Origin: Caprella mutica
Lineage: Eukaryota > Arthropoda > Malacostraca > Amphipoda > Caprellidae
Assembly: GCA_947561585.1 (NCBI GenBank)
Contig: CANNZV010001116.1
Location: 62,001-126,000 of the forward strand
Reading direction: 5' to 3'
Length of the DNA stretch: 64,000 nucleotides
This document shows positions 1-10,276 of this stretch, in pieces (position 1 is the first letter of the stretch; every line of letters begins with the position of its first letter). The notes under the pieces were generated by a model. It ran no database searches. It was not told where the DNA came from and saw nothing but the letters and a program-made list of their open reading frames with translations. The position numbers and the translations under genes were made by a program.

Positions 1-259
1 TGGTGGAAGGGCTTAACAACATCGAGGAGGCAGGAGGAACAAGTGGTAGAGTCTTTACTTCTTGGTGATGGAGACAGAGCTCTGTGTCCAGGCCTTGGAG
101 AAGGAATCAGGAGCTTGAAGGAGCCTCCGGATGGAGCCCCTAGTCTCTCCACATCCCCCCGATCAGCTGATCCACTATCCCTCCGACCTTCTTCGTCACC
201 GGGGGAGTTTCTTCTTTGGCGGATGGGGCCAGTGCGGTGAGGATCCCGCATTGAATGGC
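1..259 (-). CDS. Alternative last exon E (partial) of the single-pass membrane protein gene
   Basis: Read on the minus strand, a splice acceptor (taaattccccag) is followed by GC CAT TCA ATG CGG, giving H-S-M-R-D-P. The frame stays open to base 1 (about 85 codons), so the stop lies outside the window. If joined to the shared exon ending at 5780, the split codon is A|GC (Ser). The peptide is Arg/Ser/Pro-rich with no membrane segment. It contains RQRRNSPGDEE, a basophilic-kinase-type site, and then KLLIPSPRPGHRALSPSPRS. That last stretch aligns with IPSPR..SP.LRS in exon A (983-1179) and LPSPH..SPQPRS in exon B (1914-2095), so the exons are duplicates. GC content is well above the flanking intron, which supports coding. 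The exon could also be internal, since its 3' end is not visible. The function of the tail is unknown. Confidence 0.68.
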
Positions 260-677
260 CTGGGGAATTTATACACTCAGCATTGGGGAGAAATGTTTGT
301 AAGTCTTATGACATTATCTTTATCAAACTTAACCTATGCAATTACAATGCAGGGTAAAACGTGCATGAAGTGATATGGGGATAACACAAATGTTATATGT
401 CCTGTTGAAGTAAAAACAAGTGAAAATCATTAGAATAGAGAATGTATAATACATACACATAGAAATTATTCCTTGTTCCAGATTAAAAAAATCTAATTCG
501 GAATGGTTTTTAGAATATTTTGTAATCAACTTGATGAAAAATTTATAACCTGATTTAGCATCCTATGAAGACTGTCAAAATCCAAGGTAAATAATTTGAA
601 TAATGGATATGAAAAATATCAAAAGTAATTTTAGTTATTCAATAAGAAAAATAATGAAAAACACGCATCAAAACTTG

Positions 678-683
678 TTTATT
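678..683 (-). promoter_or_regulatory. Possible polyadenylation signal for alternative exon A
   Basis: AATAAA on the minus strand about 300 bases downstream of the exon A stop (983). A plausible 3' UTR length, but the hexamer is frequent by chance in AT-rich sequence. Confidence 0.3.
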
Positions 684-982
684 GCAATAACTCCAAAATG
701 TAAAATACAAAAAGAAAAACCACCTAGGTATTCATTTTTCAAATAATCTAAGACATTGTTATTTATGCAGTAGAAACACCAATCCAAAGTTGAGGTGAGA
801 CGTAGAGATTTAGGGTAGAAATTTCGGACGAGACCAACACAGCAGGTGTGATCCGGACAGAAGAATGAGAGTCTAGGTCTAATACAGTGAGAACAGTTAG
901 TCTGGAAGAGAGGGCGGAAAACAGAGATTGAGGGTTGGTTGCTTGGTAGAATCCACCGAAAGAATCTCTTCTACATAGACAG

Positions 983-1179
983 TCAGTTTAGGAGTGGGTT
1001 GTGGTTACTTCTCAGTTGCGGAGAAGCTGATCGATGGTGGTAGGAGTGCGTCCTTGGCGATGGAATGAAATTACGAAGAGAGCCGCCTCTGTCGGTACTG
1101 GCCTGTCCTACTGAGGAAGCAGGACGTCTCATGTCCTCGTTAGTTAGGTAGTCAGGCCTTCCATTTCGCATAGATCGAC
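983..1179 (-). CDS. Alternative last exon A of the membrane protein gene
   Basis: A minus-strand acceptor with a good pyrimidine tract (cacctccgtcgtctacag) precedes GT CGA TCT ATG CGA. The codons read R-S-M-R-N-G-R-P-D-Y and continue for 64 residues to a TGA at 983-985. The entry phase (two bases completing a codon) is the same as in the four sister exons and matches the single A at the end of the exon at 5780-5852. The C-terminal third, NFIPSPRTHSYHHRSASPQL, matches the ends of exons B and E. An AATAAA lies about 300 bases downstream (forward 678-683), consistent with a 3' UTR. No domain is recognised. It looks like a flexible, basic, phosphorylatable cytoplasmic tail. Confidence 0.75.
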
Positions 1180-1913
1180 CTGTAGACGACGGAGGTGATG
1201 TCTCACTCATCGAATTTACCTATTTGGTCTATTGTCTCTAATGCACTGAAATATATCAAACTGAATGTTCATTAGCAATATAGCACAAGTTTCCCTCTTA
1301 TCAATAACACTTAATACTAAAGAGGGATGGTAATTTTTCTCACCTTTTGTTCCTGTTAGTTCATCATAATATAATTCAAAGGGAACACCAAAAGTAATCA
1401 ACTACAGACACATTTTATACCTCAATTAGGGTTCTGAACGAAAAATTTCGTCCTCGATAAATACATGGGTGGGATAACATAAAAACCCTTTTGGATCAGC
1501 AGTAAATTCTACCTTGATGGCCAAAATTCCAACTCACGAATAACTTAACACATGCTAAAGGTAAAATAAGCATAATAAAATTATTACATGGCTGATTTCA
1601 GAGACCTCTGGTTATCTAAACACAGAATAATTCGGATAGGACGGAGTAGACAACGGAAAATGGAGTCCGACAACTGTCGATCAGAAGAAGGTTTACAATA
1701 TTGAGGTAAAAGAAACGCTTTCAAAAGAATCAAGGAACTTCCAAAATACATTCTGGTGAGGTAGAAATCTGGTGGAATCGGTGATGTAGGTAGTTGTAAG
1801 TCGTGAGTAATATGGTAGAAATTTGGTAGAAATGGTTAGAACTAGGTATGAACTAGGAATAGAAGTCGTTTCCGATAGGTAGCACAACATCAGGTAGCAA
1901 GGAGACTAAACAT

Positions 1914-2095
1914 TCAAGGGTATATACTTCTTGGCTGTGGAGACAAAGATCGACGTAGTCTATTATGTTGTGGAGAATGGGGTGACGGTAGAAGTAGATT
2001 CACGCTGGGGGGTTCGTCGACGCTTGTGCCTCCACCCACGCGGGATATCGTGTTGGCAAGCTCCTCCCCTCGGGGCCTTTGTCTCATGGATTGAC
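1914..2095 (-). CDS. Alternative last exon B of the membrane protein gene
   Basis: The acceptor ccgccctaaag is followed on the minus strand by GT CAA TCC ATG AGA, giving Q-S-M-R-Q-R-P-R. The frame runs 59 residues to a TGA at 1914-1916. Its tail, LLLPSPHSPQHNRLRRSLSP followed by QPRS, is clearly related to exons A and E. The first half is divergent (RPRGEELANTISRVGGGTSV). The exon is too short for standard ORF calling and was recognised from the shared G-x-S-M-R entry motif and phase. A GC-rich island in an AT-rich intron supports coding. I found no clear AATAAA between it and exon A, so its polyadenylation site is unresolved. Confidence 0.7.
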
Positions 2096-2949
2096 CTTTA
2101 GGGCGGAAACATACTTTTGTGTTGCAAGAAATACTATCACTAACCTTAAAAAAAGTTGCACTGACAATATTCGTCTAGAAAAGTTATTCCTAAAATTTCA
2201 ATATTTTGCAAAGAATTTCACTGTTATAATATACGAAAAGAACACTGGAAGTAAAAGACATTATGAACATTAGGTAGTGGATCACAATAGTAACGGGTAA
2301 TGGACATAATTTGAAAAGAGGGTTGATAAAATATTGGTTGGAGTATTTCCACGCTGGTTCACTGTTTGGTATACATAGATTGTAATAACGGGTTCTAAAA
2401 ACAATATTAGCAATGGCTAACAACAAGAACAACATCAATGATAATAATAATGATTGAGTGTCAGCATTTGGGTCAACTTGGTATATTTTTTTGTCGATTG
2501 ATGCCCCATCTACTGAAAACAGCAGTTTTGGAATGCACTAGAGAAATAAATGGGGATTTGTGATGATAATAAAGCGGGTGTTCGCCAGGATGATACTCAA
2601 ACGCTGGTACAAAATACTAAACGAGTTACTTCGGTAATCTGTCTCTCAAGTACATTAAGAGGTTAAAGTAAACAGAAATATACAAGCAAGGTTGAGAAGG
2701 GTACACCGACAGCAATGCAAAAGAAAGTGTATCGCTTGGTTCGCTTTAGATCTGTCTTTTAGTTAAAGACCACCAAGAACATCTAAACAATCTCCTCACA
2801 CACTAGATGTATCTGTAATGTATTCCACTTCACCAAAAACCAAAATATTTGTACTGACTCTTGGATAAAAACAAAGAGATAGCAAAAAGATACATCAAGA
2901 GTAGGATCTGTCCTAGGATTAAAAATGGCACATCAACAAAAGTAGTCAG

Positions 2950-3437
2950 TCATGATGCGAGGAGAGAACCAATTACCGAAGCACAAATTTGTTTTGGACA
3001 GGCAAGCAAGGCAGATTCCGAATTTGAAACTCTACTTCTAAACTGTGAGTGGTGTCTCTGGGCCTGCTCCTGAGCCGTCTTGCTTCCCCGAAAACTGGTC
3101 CTCTGGAGCACAGCGTGGTTCTGGTGCAATTGAACCTGATGGAGTTGAGCTTGGGGTTGCTGCTGCAGCGACTGCTGTCGTTGTAGTTGGGGCTGTTGGT
3201 GTTGCACTGAGTTTGAGCGCGTGTAGGTTCTTCTCGGTCTCGGCGAAGCGGCCGGTAAAACCCGGTGACTTCCTCCTCTGGGCGACAGCGAGTTTGAACT
3301 TGTGTTAGGTGGCTCTAATACCGCACTGGCTACCTCTGCCCACCTATTGTACGATCTGGACGGCCTTAGGGCAGCTATAACATCTTCGGCACTAGTGATG
3401 GGCTTTTGATTTCCTTGCGTGAGTCGCATAGACTGAC
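2950..3437 (-). CDS. Alternative last exon C of the membrane protein gene (Gln-rich tail)
   Basis: The acceptor gacgcgtccacag precedes GT CAG TCT ATG CGA on the minus strand, giving Q-S-M-R-L-T-Q. It is the longest tail, about 161 residues, ending at a TGA at 2950-2952. In order it has a motif EDVIAALRPSRSYNRWAE, a Ser/Pro segment (SSNSLSPRGGSHRVLPAASP), a basic RPRRTYTRSNS segment, a Gln-rich stretch of about 35 residues, and a C-terminus with FRSRVSNSESALLA. RTYTRSNS and RTSFRGS are basophilic-kinase-like sites. The Gln-rich part may be low-complexity expansion. The last 15 or so residues could instead be intron if a downstream donor is used. Length and repeat content distinguish it from the other tails, but the entry motif and phase are identical. 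Confidence 0.72.
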
Positions 3438-3715
3438 CTGTGGACGCGTCAACGAGAGAAGAAGAGAAAAGGCTAGTTAAAAAGAGGAGAGGTAGGTCAG
3501 AGACATGTGCATTGAAAATCAACAAAACTTATTCAACTCCTTTAAAAGAGAAAAGAACTTAAAATCTAAGAGCAGTTTGTTCAAAATAGAATACATAATC
3601 AAAAAGTGAAAGAATAACTTATTATAAATTCATAGTTTCAACATAAATGAAGGTACGGATAATGTAAAGAGCTTTGTAGGTTTATTATGCTTGTATCCAA
3701 TTAGGGTGCTCTAGA

Positions 3716-3721
3716 TTTATT
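3716..3721 (-). promoter_or_regulatory. Possible polyadenylation signal for alternative exon D
   Basis: AATAAA on the minus strand about 310 bases past the exon D stop at 4029, with a second copy at 3681-3686. Two signals before the next alternative exon (C) would allow exon D transcripts to end here. Confidence 0.3.
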
Positions 3722-4028
3722 GAACAGTTTCTTTCATCTATTACTAACATACATCCAAAACCTGTTGAAAAAAGACAAAAGTTTATAAAAATTTAAAAAA
3801 ATCCGCAGCTACACCGATTTTAGTGATTCTTCACTACGAATCTGAAAAAAAATAGTACGGGTGACTCTCTGTAAGGTTCATTCAGTTTCTTGTAAAGGGT
3901 GTGATACACTTATAGTAGATGAGGACGATTTTCCTGACGAGTCCACAGTGTGGGGGTGACAATCTGCCAAGACGATGACACAAGTGGGTGGTGGGGGTGA
4001 CACAGAATAGTCTAAATGGTGGTGGGGA

Positions 4029-4333
4029 TCAAGACAGGTGGTTAGTACTTCTAGAATGAGGTGGAGAACCCCGAATTACGTAGCGTCGCTCCCCCTCCAG
4101 GTGGTGGCTGCTGTATTTCCAGCTGTTGGTGCGCTGCCGTTCCCCGTGGTAGCGACTGCTTCCGTAACTTCTCTCTTGACTGGCTATGGCGGCGAGCAAA
4201 GCGTCTTCTGCCGGAAGTACCACGGTGAGACTGCCGGCGCGACTCGCTCTGTGTGCCGCGTTGTACAGCGCGTCCTGGGACAGACGCCGATACACCGGGC
4301 AGCCCTCTGTGCGATTGTGGCGCATGGAGTGGC
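4029..4333 (-). CDS. Alternative last exon D of the membrane protein gene (first in transcription order)
   Basis: The acceptor caccgttctttag precedes GC CAC TCC ATG CGC on the minus strand, giving H-S-M-R-H-N-R-T-E-G. The frame gives about 100 residues to a TGA at 4029-4031. The tail includes CPVYRRLSQDALYNAAHRAS, a hydrophobic patch TVVLPAEDALLAAIAS, then RYHGERQRTNSWKYSSHH and SPPHSRSTNHLS. SPPHSRS recalls the SP..RS endings of the sister exons, and RQRTNS is a likely kinase site. AATAAA motifs lie about 310 bases downstream (forward 3716-3721 and 3681-3686). The hydrophobic patch is too short and too charged to be a membrane helix. It is the exon closest to the shared donor at 5780. Confidence 0.75.
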
Positions 4334-4740
4334 CTAAAGAACGGTGTTAGGGGGCATGTCCCATTAGAAAAGAACTGGAGACTCAAAAAAACCCTCGTGA
4401 AGTACAACAAAAGAAACATTTTGATTAGACAGGAAAAAATAGATTAACTTATTCAAACAGGAGATAAATAGAACTTAATATAGAAAATTAGCAACAAGAA
4501 TAACTTTAATTCTACTGAATTCAAGAAAATGATACTGTTTAGTTTATGTACATCAAAATTACCAACTTAGAAACAGGGAAAACCTTCACGAAACAACAAA
4601 CTGCTTTTATTTTATCAATTTAAATTTTTTTAGGGGAAATTATTAAAAAATAAATTAATATTGTATGTGCAGTTGTTGCATATTTTATCAATGCAAAAAA
4701 AGTTAGGAAGCACCGAAGCAAAAATAAATAACCAGAAACT

Positions 4741-5592
4741 AGTGAGTGGTTATCCACCACACAGTGAGTGGTTATCCACCACACAGTGAGTGGTTATCCA
4801 CCACACAGTGAGTGGTTATCCACCACACAGTGAGTGGTTATCCACCACACAGTGAGTAGTTATCCACCACACAGTGAGTAGTTATCCATCACACAGTGAG
4901 TGGTTATCCACCACACAGTGAGTGGTTATCCACCACACAGTGAGTGGTTATCCACCACACAGTGAGTGGTTATCCACCACACAGTGAGTGGTTATCCACC
5001 ACACAGTGAGTGGTTATCCACCACACAGTGAGTGGTTATCCACCACACAGCGAGTGGTTATCCACCACACAGCGAGTGGTTATCCACCACACAGCGAGTG
5101 GTTATCCACCACACAGCGAGTGGTTATCCACCACACAGTGGCTGGTTATCCACCACACAGTGAGTGGTTATCCACCACACAGTGAGTGGTTATCCACCAC
5201 ACAGTGAGTGGTTATCCACCACACAGTGAGTGGTTATCCACCACACAGTGAGTGGTTATCCACCACACAGTGAGTGGTTATCCACCACACAGTGAGTGGT
5301 TATCCACCACACAGTGAGTGGTTATCCACCACACAGTGAGTGGTTATCCACCACACAGTGAGTGGTTATCCACCACACAGTGAGTGGTTATCCACCACAC
5401 AGTGAGTGGTTATCCACCACACAATGAGTGGTTATCCACCACACGGTGAGTGGTTATCCACCACACAGTGAGTGGTTATCCACCACACAGCGAGTGGTTA
5501 TCCATCACACAGCGAGTGGTTATCCATCACACAGCGAGTGGTTATCCACCACACAGTGAGTGGTTATCCACTACACAGTGGCTGGTTATCCA
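4741..5592. repeat. 22-bp minisatellite, about 39 copies
   Basis: Unit of 22 bp built around agtgagtggttatccaccac plus ac, almost invariant, with single-base variants (gcgagtgg, gtggctgg) clustered near 5050-5150 and the 3' end. Lies in the intron between the shared exon 5780-5852 and alternative exon D. The forward strand carries CA|GTGAGT in each unit. Open frames across it are repeat artefacts. Confidence 0.95.
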
Positions 5593-5779
5593 AAGACCTT
5601 CTCTACCCTAAAAACAAACAATTAAATAATTACCACTCTAGCTACACTTCTTGATATCTTTTTAATATCATTTTAATTATCTCTTTAATGTTATCTTTAG
5701 TAATTATGACATCAAGAAGTTGTAGCTAGAAGCATTATGCAGTATGTACGGTCCATATCATGTAATGGAGTTGTCTCAC

Positions 5780-5852
5780 TTTTTCTAATTCGCGAAGGAG
5801 CTCCCAGTCGCTTCATGGCATTCAGCCCCGCAGACACAGGCTCTACGTCAGC
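5780..5852 (-). CDS. Shared cytoplasmic exon preceding the alternative tails
   Basis: On the minus strand the acceptor cacctccatttcag is followed by 24 codons, ADVEPVSAGLNAMKRLGAPS then RIRK, plus one base A, before the donor AAAAA|GTGAGA. It enters in phase 0, matching the phase-0 exit of the exon at 6375-6569. It leaves in phase 1 with A, which makes a Ser codon (AGT or AGC) with each of the five downstream exons, giving RIRKS-[RQH]SMR. An inverted-repeat element with an 8-bp target duplication sits immediately upstream of this acceptor (5874-6069), so the intronic bases beyond about -14 are transposon-derived. The segment is short and basic and has no recognisable domain. The phase agreement across six exons is the strongest evidence that the gene is real. 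Confidence 0.75.
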
Positions 5853-5873
5853 CTGAAATGGAGGTGAGAACTG

Positions 5874-6069
5874 GGATCAAGTATACTTTATTAAGGATCC
5901 CAAATTTTCAAACTATACCCCAAGTGTAGTTTAAGGACCCCAGTGTTAACCCAAGTGTAGTTTAAGGACCCCAGTGTTAACCCAAGTGTAGTTTAAGGAC
6001 CCCAGTGTTAACCCAAGTGTAGTTTAAGGACCCCAGATTGAGCTGGGGTCCTTAAACTATACTTGATTC
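5874..6069. mobile_element. Inverted-repeat MITE with perfect 8-bp target duplication
   Basis: The ends are imperfect inverted repeats (ggatcaagtata at the left, tatacttgattc at the right), flanked by GAGAACTG at 5866-5873 and 6070-6077. An 8-bp duplication is typical of hAT-like (or P-like) transposons. The interior has about four tandem copies of a 31-bp unit containing cccaagtgtagtttaaggac. The element sits 14 bases upstream of the splice acceptor of the exon at 5780-5852. Confidence 0.7.
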
Positions 6070-6080
6070 GAGAACTGTTG

Positions 6081-6163
6081 AGGGACGTACACACGCAGGG
6101 CTTTTAAATCTTTCCACCAGACTTTATGCTAAGCTCCTCCTACTTTTTCCACGAGAATATAAA
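6081..6163 (+). mobile_element. Solo end of the gtacacacgcaggg foldback family
   Basis: Matches one arm of the foldback element at 23463-23716 (cgtacacacgcaggg, ctttccaccagact, gctaagctcctcctac, ccacgagaatata). The other arm is missing, so it is a truncated copy. Confidence 0.6.
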
Positions 6164-6374
6164 TTGGCTTCGCACATCTTTATTCTGGTCTCATCTATAC
6201 CATCTGGTGTAACCATTTTAAACAAGACTCTACCATATTATGTTATCATCTATATGATATCCACGTGCAATTAATTATAATAAAGGGACCCTTTGAACTG
6301 TAATGACGTCATTCATTACCTTGCCAATGTATATACAACATGTACTAGTTTCAAAAGTACTATGCAGGCAGTAC

Positions 6375-6569
6375 CTTAGTGCGTCCAGTGGCATGCAGTG
6401 CGTTCTCATCTGGCACCAGACTTGCTTTTCTCACACTGACGGACACAGCATTCTTAACAGTGAGTTCTGTCTCACTCCCCTCCAGACTTCCACCAGTCTC
6501 TTCGGCTTCTCCACCACTCTCCTCCCCAACCATGTCCTCCTCGGTAGGGGACGGGGCGGAACTTCCCTC
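6375..6569 (-). CDS. Shared acidic cytoplasmic exon
   Basis: The minus-strand acceptor ccttttattcgcag leads into 65 codons ending at the donor AAG|GTACTG. The exon is phase 0 at both ends. The peptide starts EGSSAPSPTEEDMVGEESGG, is strongly acidic for about 35 residues, then becomes basic and Ser-rich with VSVSVRKASLVPDENALHAT. RKAS is a PKA/PKC-like site. The composition suggests an unstructured cytoplasmic linker between the membrane and the variable tails. The forward-strand frames over the same bases are shadows: they lack splice logic and would give repetitive Ser/Pro peptides. No family is recognised. Confidence 0.72.
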
Positions 6570-6599
6570 CTGCGAATAAAAGGTTACCGTTAAAATGTT

Positions 6600-7100
6600 A
6601 CCCGGTTTTAATTGAATGCTTTACCTGAAACTCTTTAAATAAATCCGAAAATAATCATTTCAGTATTTGATGATTCGCATATTTCTTAATAGCTTCAACA
6701 CATTAAACATATATGAAACATCTAAATTGTTAAAAAGATAGAAAATTATTTACAATATTGAGCTCTTTGTAATAGTTAGCTTATTAGTAAGTAGAACATT
6801 AATGTTTAGAACATATATTACACATAGTATTGAAGTCTCGAGCAATGATAATGTTAAAGCAGTTTTTAAAGATTATTTGACAGTTAGAAACGAGTTTTCT
6901 TAATTAGATATTTGATTTAACATTCATAGTTATAAAATAACAAGTATATATTTACAAATTAGTATACTTTAAAACAAACAAATAGACTTAAAGTAATACA
7001 AAATTCATATGATGTGGAAGTGAAGCTCCGCCCACTTGCTTACGTCATTCGCGGACAATCCTCTTACTTGCTTACGTCATTAGAACGATTGTCCTCGTAC
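6600..7100. other. AT-rich intron, nothing recognised
   Basis: Low-complexity AT-rich intronic sequence with no open frame, array or inverted repeat that I can support. Confidence 0.5.
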
Positions 7101-7104
7101 ACCT

Positions 7105-7542
7105 AGTAATGACGTCACTGTCTGAGAGTCTTGCCATTGGCTGACTTACACTGTCCAACAGTCTTGTCATTGACTGACTTACGCTGTCTAACAGTCTTGT
7201 CATTGGCTGACTTACACTGTCTGAGAGTCTTGCCATTGGCTGACTTACACTGTCCAACAGTCTTGTCATTGGCTGATTTACACTGTCTAACAGTCTTGTC
7301 ATTGGCTGACTTACACTGTCTGAGAGTCTTGCCATTGGCTGACTTACACTGTCCAACAGTCTTGTCATTGACTGACTTACGCTGTCTAACAGTCTTGTCA
7401 TTGGCTGACTTACACTGTCCAACAGTCTTGTCATTGACTGACTTACGCTGTCTAACAGTCTTGTCATTGACTGACTTACGCTGTCTAACAGTCTTGTCAT
7501 TGACTGACTTACGCTGTCTAACAGTCTTATCATTGGCTTACG
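7105..7542. repeat. 33-bp minisatellite, about 13 copies
   Basis: Unit of 33 bp (cttacactgtccaacagtct plus tgtcattggctga). Variants alternate ctgtccaac, ctgtctaac and ctgtctgag. On the minus strand, the gene's sense strand, every unit contains GTAAGTCAG, a consensus 5' splice donor. Open frames on both strands follow from the unit length being divisible by three. Confidence 0.93.
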
Positions 7543-7544
7543 TC

Positions 7545-8160
7545 ACAAACATACGTTACTTTTTATGACGCAAGTCATACCTCCCGTTTCAAACATTAAT
7601 TGCGTCATTGTGGCAACAGAGCACTTCAACTAAAGATAAAACAGTAAAAGTTCTGTTAATATCATTTTTCTATTTAATTAAGCTCTATAAGTTTAGTTGG
7701 GAAAGTTATAATATATTTACTTTCGTAAGCTTCATTCGCAGAAACTCAAACACACGTCATTTAATCCATTATAATATAAACACATTAAATAACCGTTCTG
7801 TAATTTCAGTGCATTTAAATAAAAATAGTGAATAAAGTTTATATCATATACATCATCGTACAAAGTTCACACACACATTTCTGAAAATAAAATTAGTAGG
7901 TAGAAACAACTGTTATGTACAATAAAGAATTAATGAGAAAAATATGAGAATGATCATGAAGAGGAAATTAAACCAAGAGATTATTTTAATGAGGGATTTT
8001 ATAACTCATAAATTACTATTATATTTTTCTAATAATTTCTAGGCAAGGAATTATAAGGTTTACTGCAGTGAGTTTGTTTCATGTTCTTTTTAATTTGAGG
8101 TGCGTATTGAATTACTAATGATTTATCTCGTGGTTTAGATTCCATTGTAGTATATTATTT
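7545..8160. other. AT-rich intron, nothing recognised
   Basis: No array, inverted repeat or convincing coding frame. A short forward ORF (7608-7835) has AT-driven composition and no splice context. Confidence 0.45.
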
Positions 8161-8166
8161 TGATAT

Positions 8167-8450
8167 AGGGTATGAACCGAGTTATCGGACGGTTCTGCAT
8201 TTACGAACATGTGAGAAAAGTATAATTTACCAATTCAACTGGTATTCTGGATCGGAATCATGGATACCAATTGTAGGTATCATGGATACCAATTGTAGGT
8301 ATCATGGATACCAATTGTAGGTATCATGGATACAAGTTTAATTCCCCTGCAGATATCATGGAGACCAATTAAAATAACGAGTTGAGAAAGTTGCATTATG
8401 TAGTTTTTTCTTACGTGTTCGAAAATGTGTCACCGACCGATAACTCGGAA
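8167..8450. mobile_element. Diverged GGGTA-family MITE with tandem expansion in its centre
   Basis: The left arm reads agggtatgaaccgagttatcggacggttc and the right arm cgaccgataactcggaacttcc, an inverted pair. The centre has four tandem copies of a 22-bp unit around atcatggataccaattgtag, the normal palindromic core of this MITE family. Confidence 0.6.
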
Positions 8451-8694
8451 CTTCCTCCCGTACGGTGAAGCAACATCGTGACAAACATACACATCTAACA
8501 TAGACAATACGCTGGTGAGATGAAACAAAAGGGGGGAGACCAACGACTGCACATACTATTGACTTCATAGAACTCATTTGTAAATTAAAATGAAAAACTG
8601 ATTTGAAAGTAACTACAATCAGCGATAGGAATAGACTGGTGAATGGACGTTACTATGCTTTTAACGTCTCCATATATCAGTTAACAATGTTTCT

Positions 8695-9922
8695 TGAGGC
8701 AACATTGCCCCAATATTGTTACAACATTGCCCCAATATTGTTACAACATTGCCCCAATATTGTTACGAACATTGCCCCAATATTGTTACGAACATTGCCC
8801 CAATATTGTTACAGCATTGCCCCAATATTGTTACAGCATTGCCTCAATATTGTTACAACATTGCCCCAATATTGTTACAACATTGCCCCAATATTGTTAC
8901 AACATTGCCCCAATATTGTTACGAACATTGCCCCAATAATGTTACAGCATTGCCCCAATATTGTTACAGCATTGCCTCAATATTGTTACAACATTGCCCC
9001 AATATTGTTACAACATTGCCCCAATATTGTTACAACATTACCCCAATATTGTTACAACATTGCCTCAATATTGTTACGAACATTGCCCCAATATTGTTAC
9101 GAACATTGCCCCAATATTGTTACAACATTGCCCCAATATTGTTACAACATTGCCCCAATATTGTTACAACATTGCCCCAATATTGTTACAACATTGCCCC
9201 AATATTGTTACAACATTGCCCCAATATTGTTATAACGTTGCCCCAATATTGTTACAACATTGCCCCAATATTGTTACAACATTGCCCCAATATTGTTATA
9301 ACGTTGCCCCAATATTGTTACAACATTGCCCCAATATTGTTACAACATTGCCTTAATATTGTTACAACATTGCCTTAATATTGTTACAACATTGCCTTAA
9401 TATTGTTACAACATTGGCCCAGTATTGTTACAACATTGCCTTAATATTGTTACAACATTGGCCCAGTATTGTTACAACATTGCCCCAATATTGTTACAAC
9501 ATTGCCCCAATATTGTTACAACATTGCCCCAATATTGTTACAACATTGCCCCAATATTGTTACAACATTGCCCCAATATTGTTACAACATTGCCCCAATA
9601 TTGTTATAACGTTGCCCCAATATTGTTACAACATTGCCCCAATATTGTTACAACATTGCCCCAATATTGTTACAACATTGCCCCAATATTGTTACAACAT
9701 TGCCTTAATATTGTTACAACATTGCCTTAATATTGTTACAACATTGGCCCAATATTGTTACAACATTACCTTAATATTGTTACAACATTGCCTTAATATT
9801 GTTACAACATTGCCTCAATATTGTTACAATATTGCCTTAATATAGTTACAACATTGCCTTAATATTGTTACAACATTGCCCCAATATTGTTACAACATTG
9901 CCCCAATATTGTTACAACATTG
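8695..9922. repeat. 22-bp minisatellite, about 56 copies
   Basis: Unit of 22 bp around ttgttacaacattgccccaa plus ta. Variants (gaacattg, cagcattg, ccttaata, ggcccagt, ataacgttg) occur in blocks, showing local unit duplication. Several open frames through it reflect the absence of stops, not a protein. Confidence 0.95.
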
Positions 9923-10179
9923 CTAACTGAGATATATATTTTATGTAGAAATACAGCGGTTAGATATTTAAAAGTGCACTACGACCATAACCTCAAATTA
10001 TTATAAAAACATATTTTTTTCACAAAATTTCTTAGTTTCAACACTCCAAAAATTAGATTTAGAGTAATTTTCAATTATGATTTCTATTGATGCTGAAATT
10101 TTTTTATCAAGTTAAAAATTTGACATTTAAATTTTATTAGTGTCAATTGTTAGTGGTGGAAGTTGGACTCCCCCTTGAC

Positions 10180-10276
10180 CTGCCTGGGGGGTGTTGGGGG
10201 GTGGATCGTTCTTTGAGGTGGGTGGAGGAGGTGAGCAACTGCACTCGAACACCCACTTTGGGTCCTCTTTGTCCAG
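10180..10276 (-). CDS. Possible frame-shifting cassette exon (97 nt)
   Basis: A GC-rich island in an AT-rich intron is bounded on the minus strand by an acceptor (ttcagccatcccag) and a donor (GGCAG|GTCAAG). Read in the frame offered by the exon at 11265-11430, it would encode LDKEDPKWVFECSCSPPPPT and further Pro-rich residues. Its length, 97 nt, is not a multiple of three. Inclusion would put the next exon (6375-6569) in a frame that stops after about 33 codons, removing all the alternative tails. It may be a cassette giving a short-tail isoform, part of another transcript, or not an exon. The opposite-strand ORF over it looks like a shadow. Confidence 0.28.

Noticed and set aside
1620..1690. 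Possible sixth degenerate tail exon on the minus strand (gtcggactccattttccg)
   Set aside because: Resemblance to the entry motif is weak, and the Met codon and following frame are not preserved.
3045..3308. Forward ORF rich in Val/Ala
   Set aside because: Antisense shadow of the Gln-rich alternative exon C.
4988..5654. Small forward ORFs in the 22-bp array
   Set aside because: They consist only of the repeat translated in frame.
6303..6593. Forward ORFs over 6375-6569
   Set aside because: Shadows of the minus-strand exon, which has consistent splice sites and phase.
8603..9845. Open frames of 100-220 codons in the 22-bp array
   Set aside because: Repeat artefacts: all forward frames are open and the peptide is a cyclic ILLQHCPNIVTTLPQ pattern.
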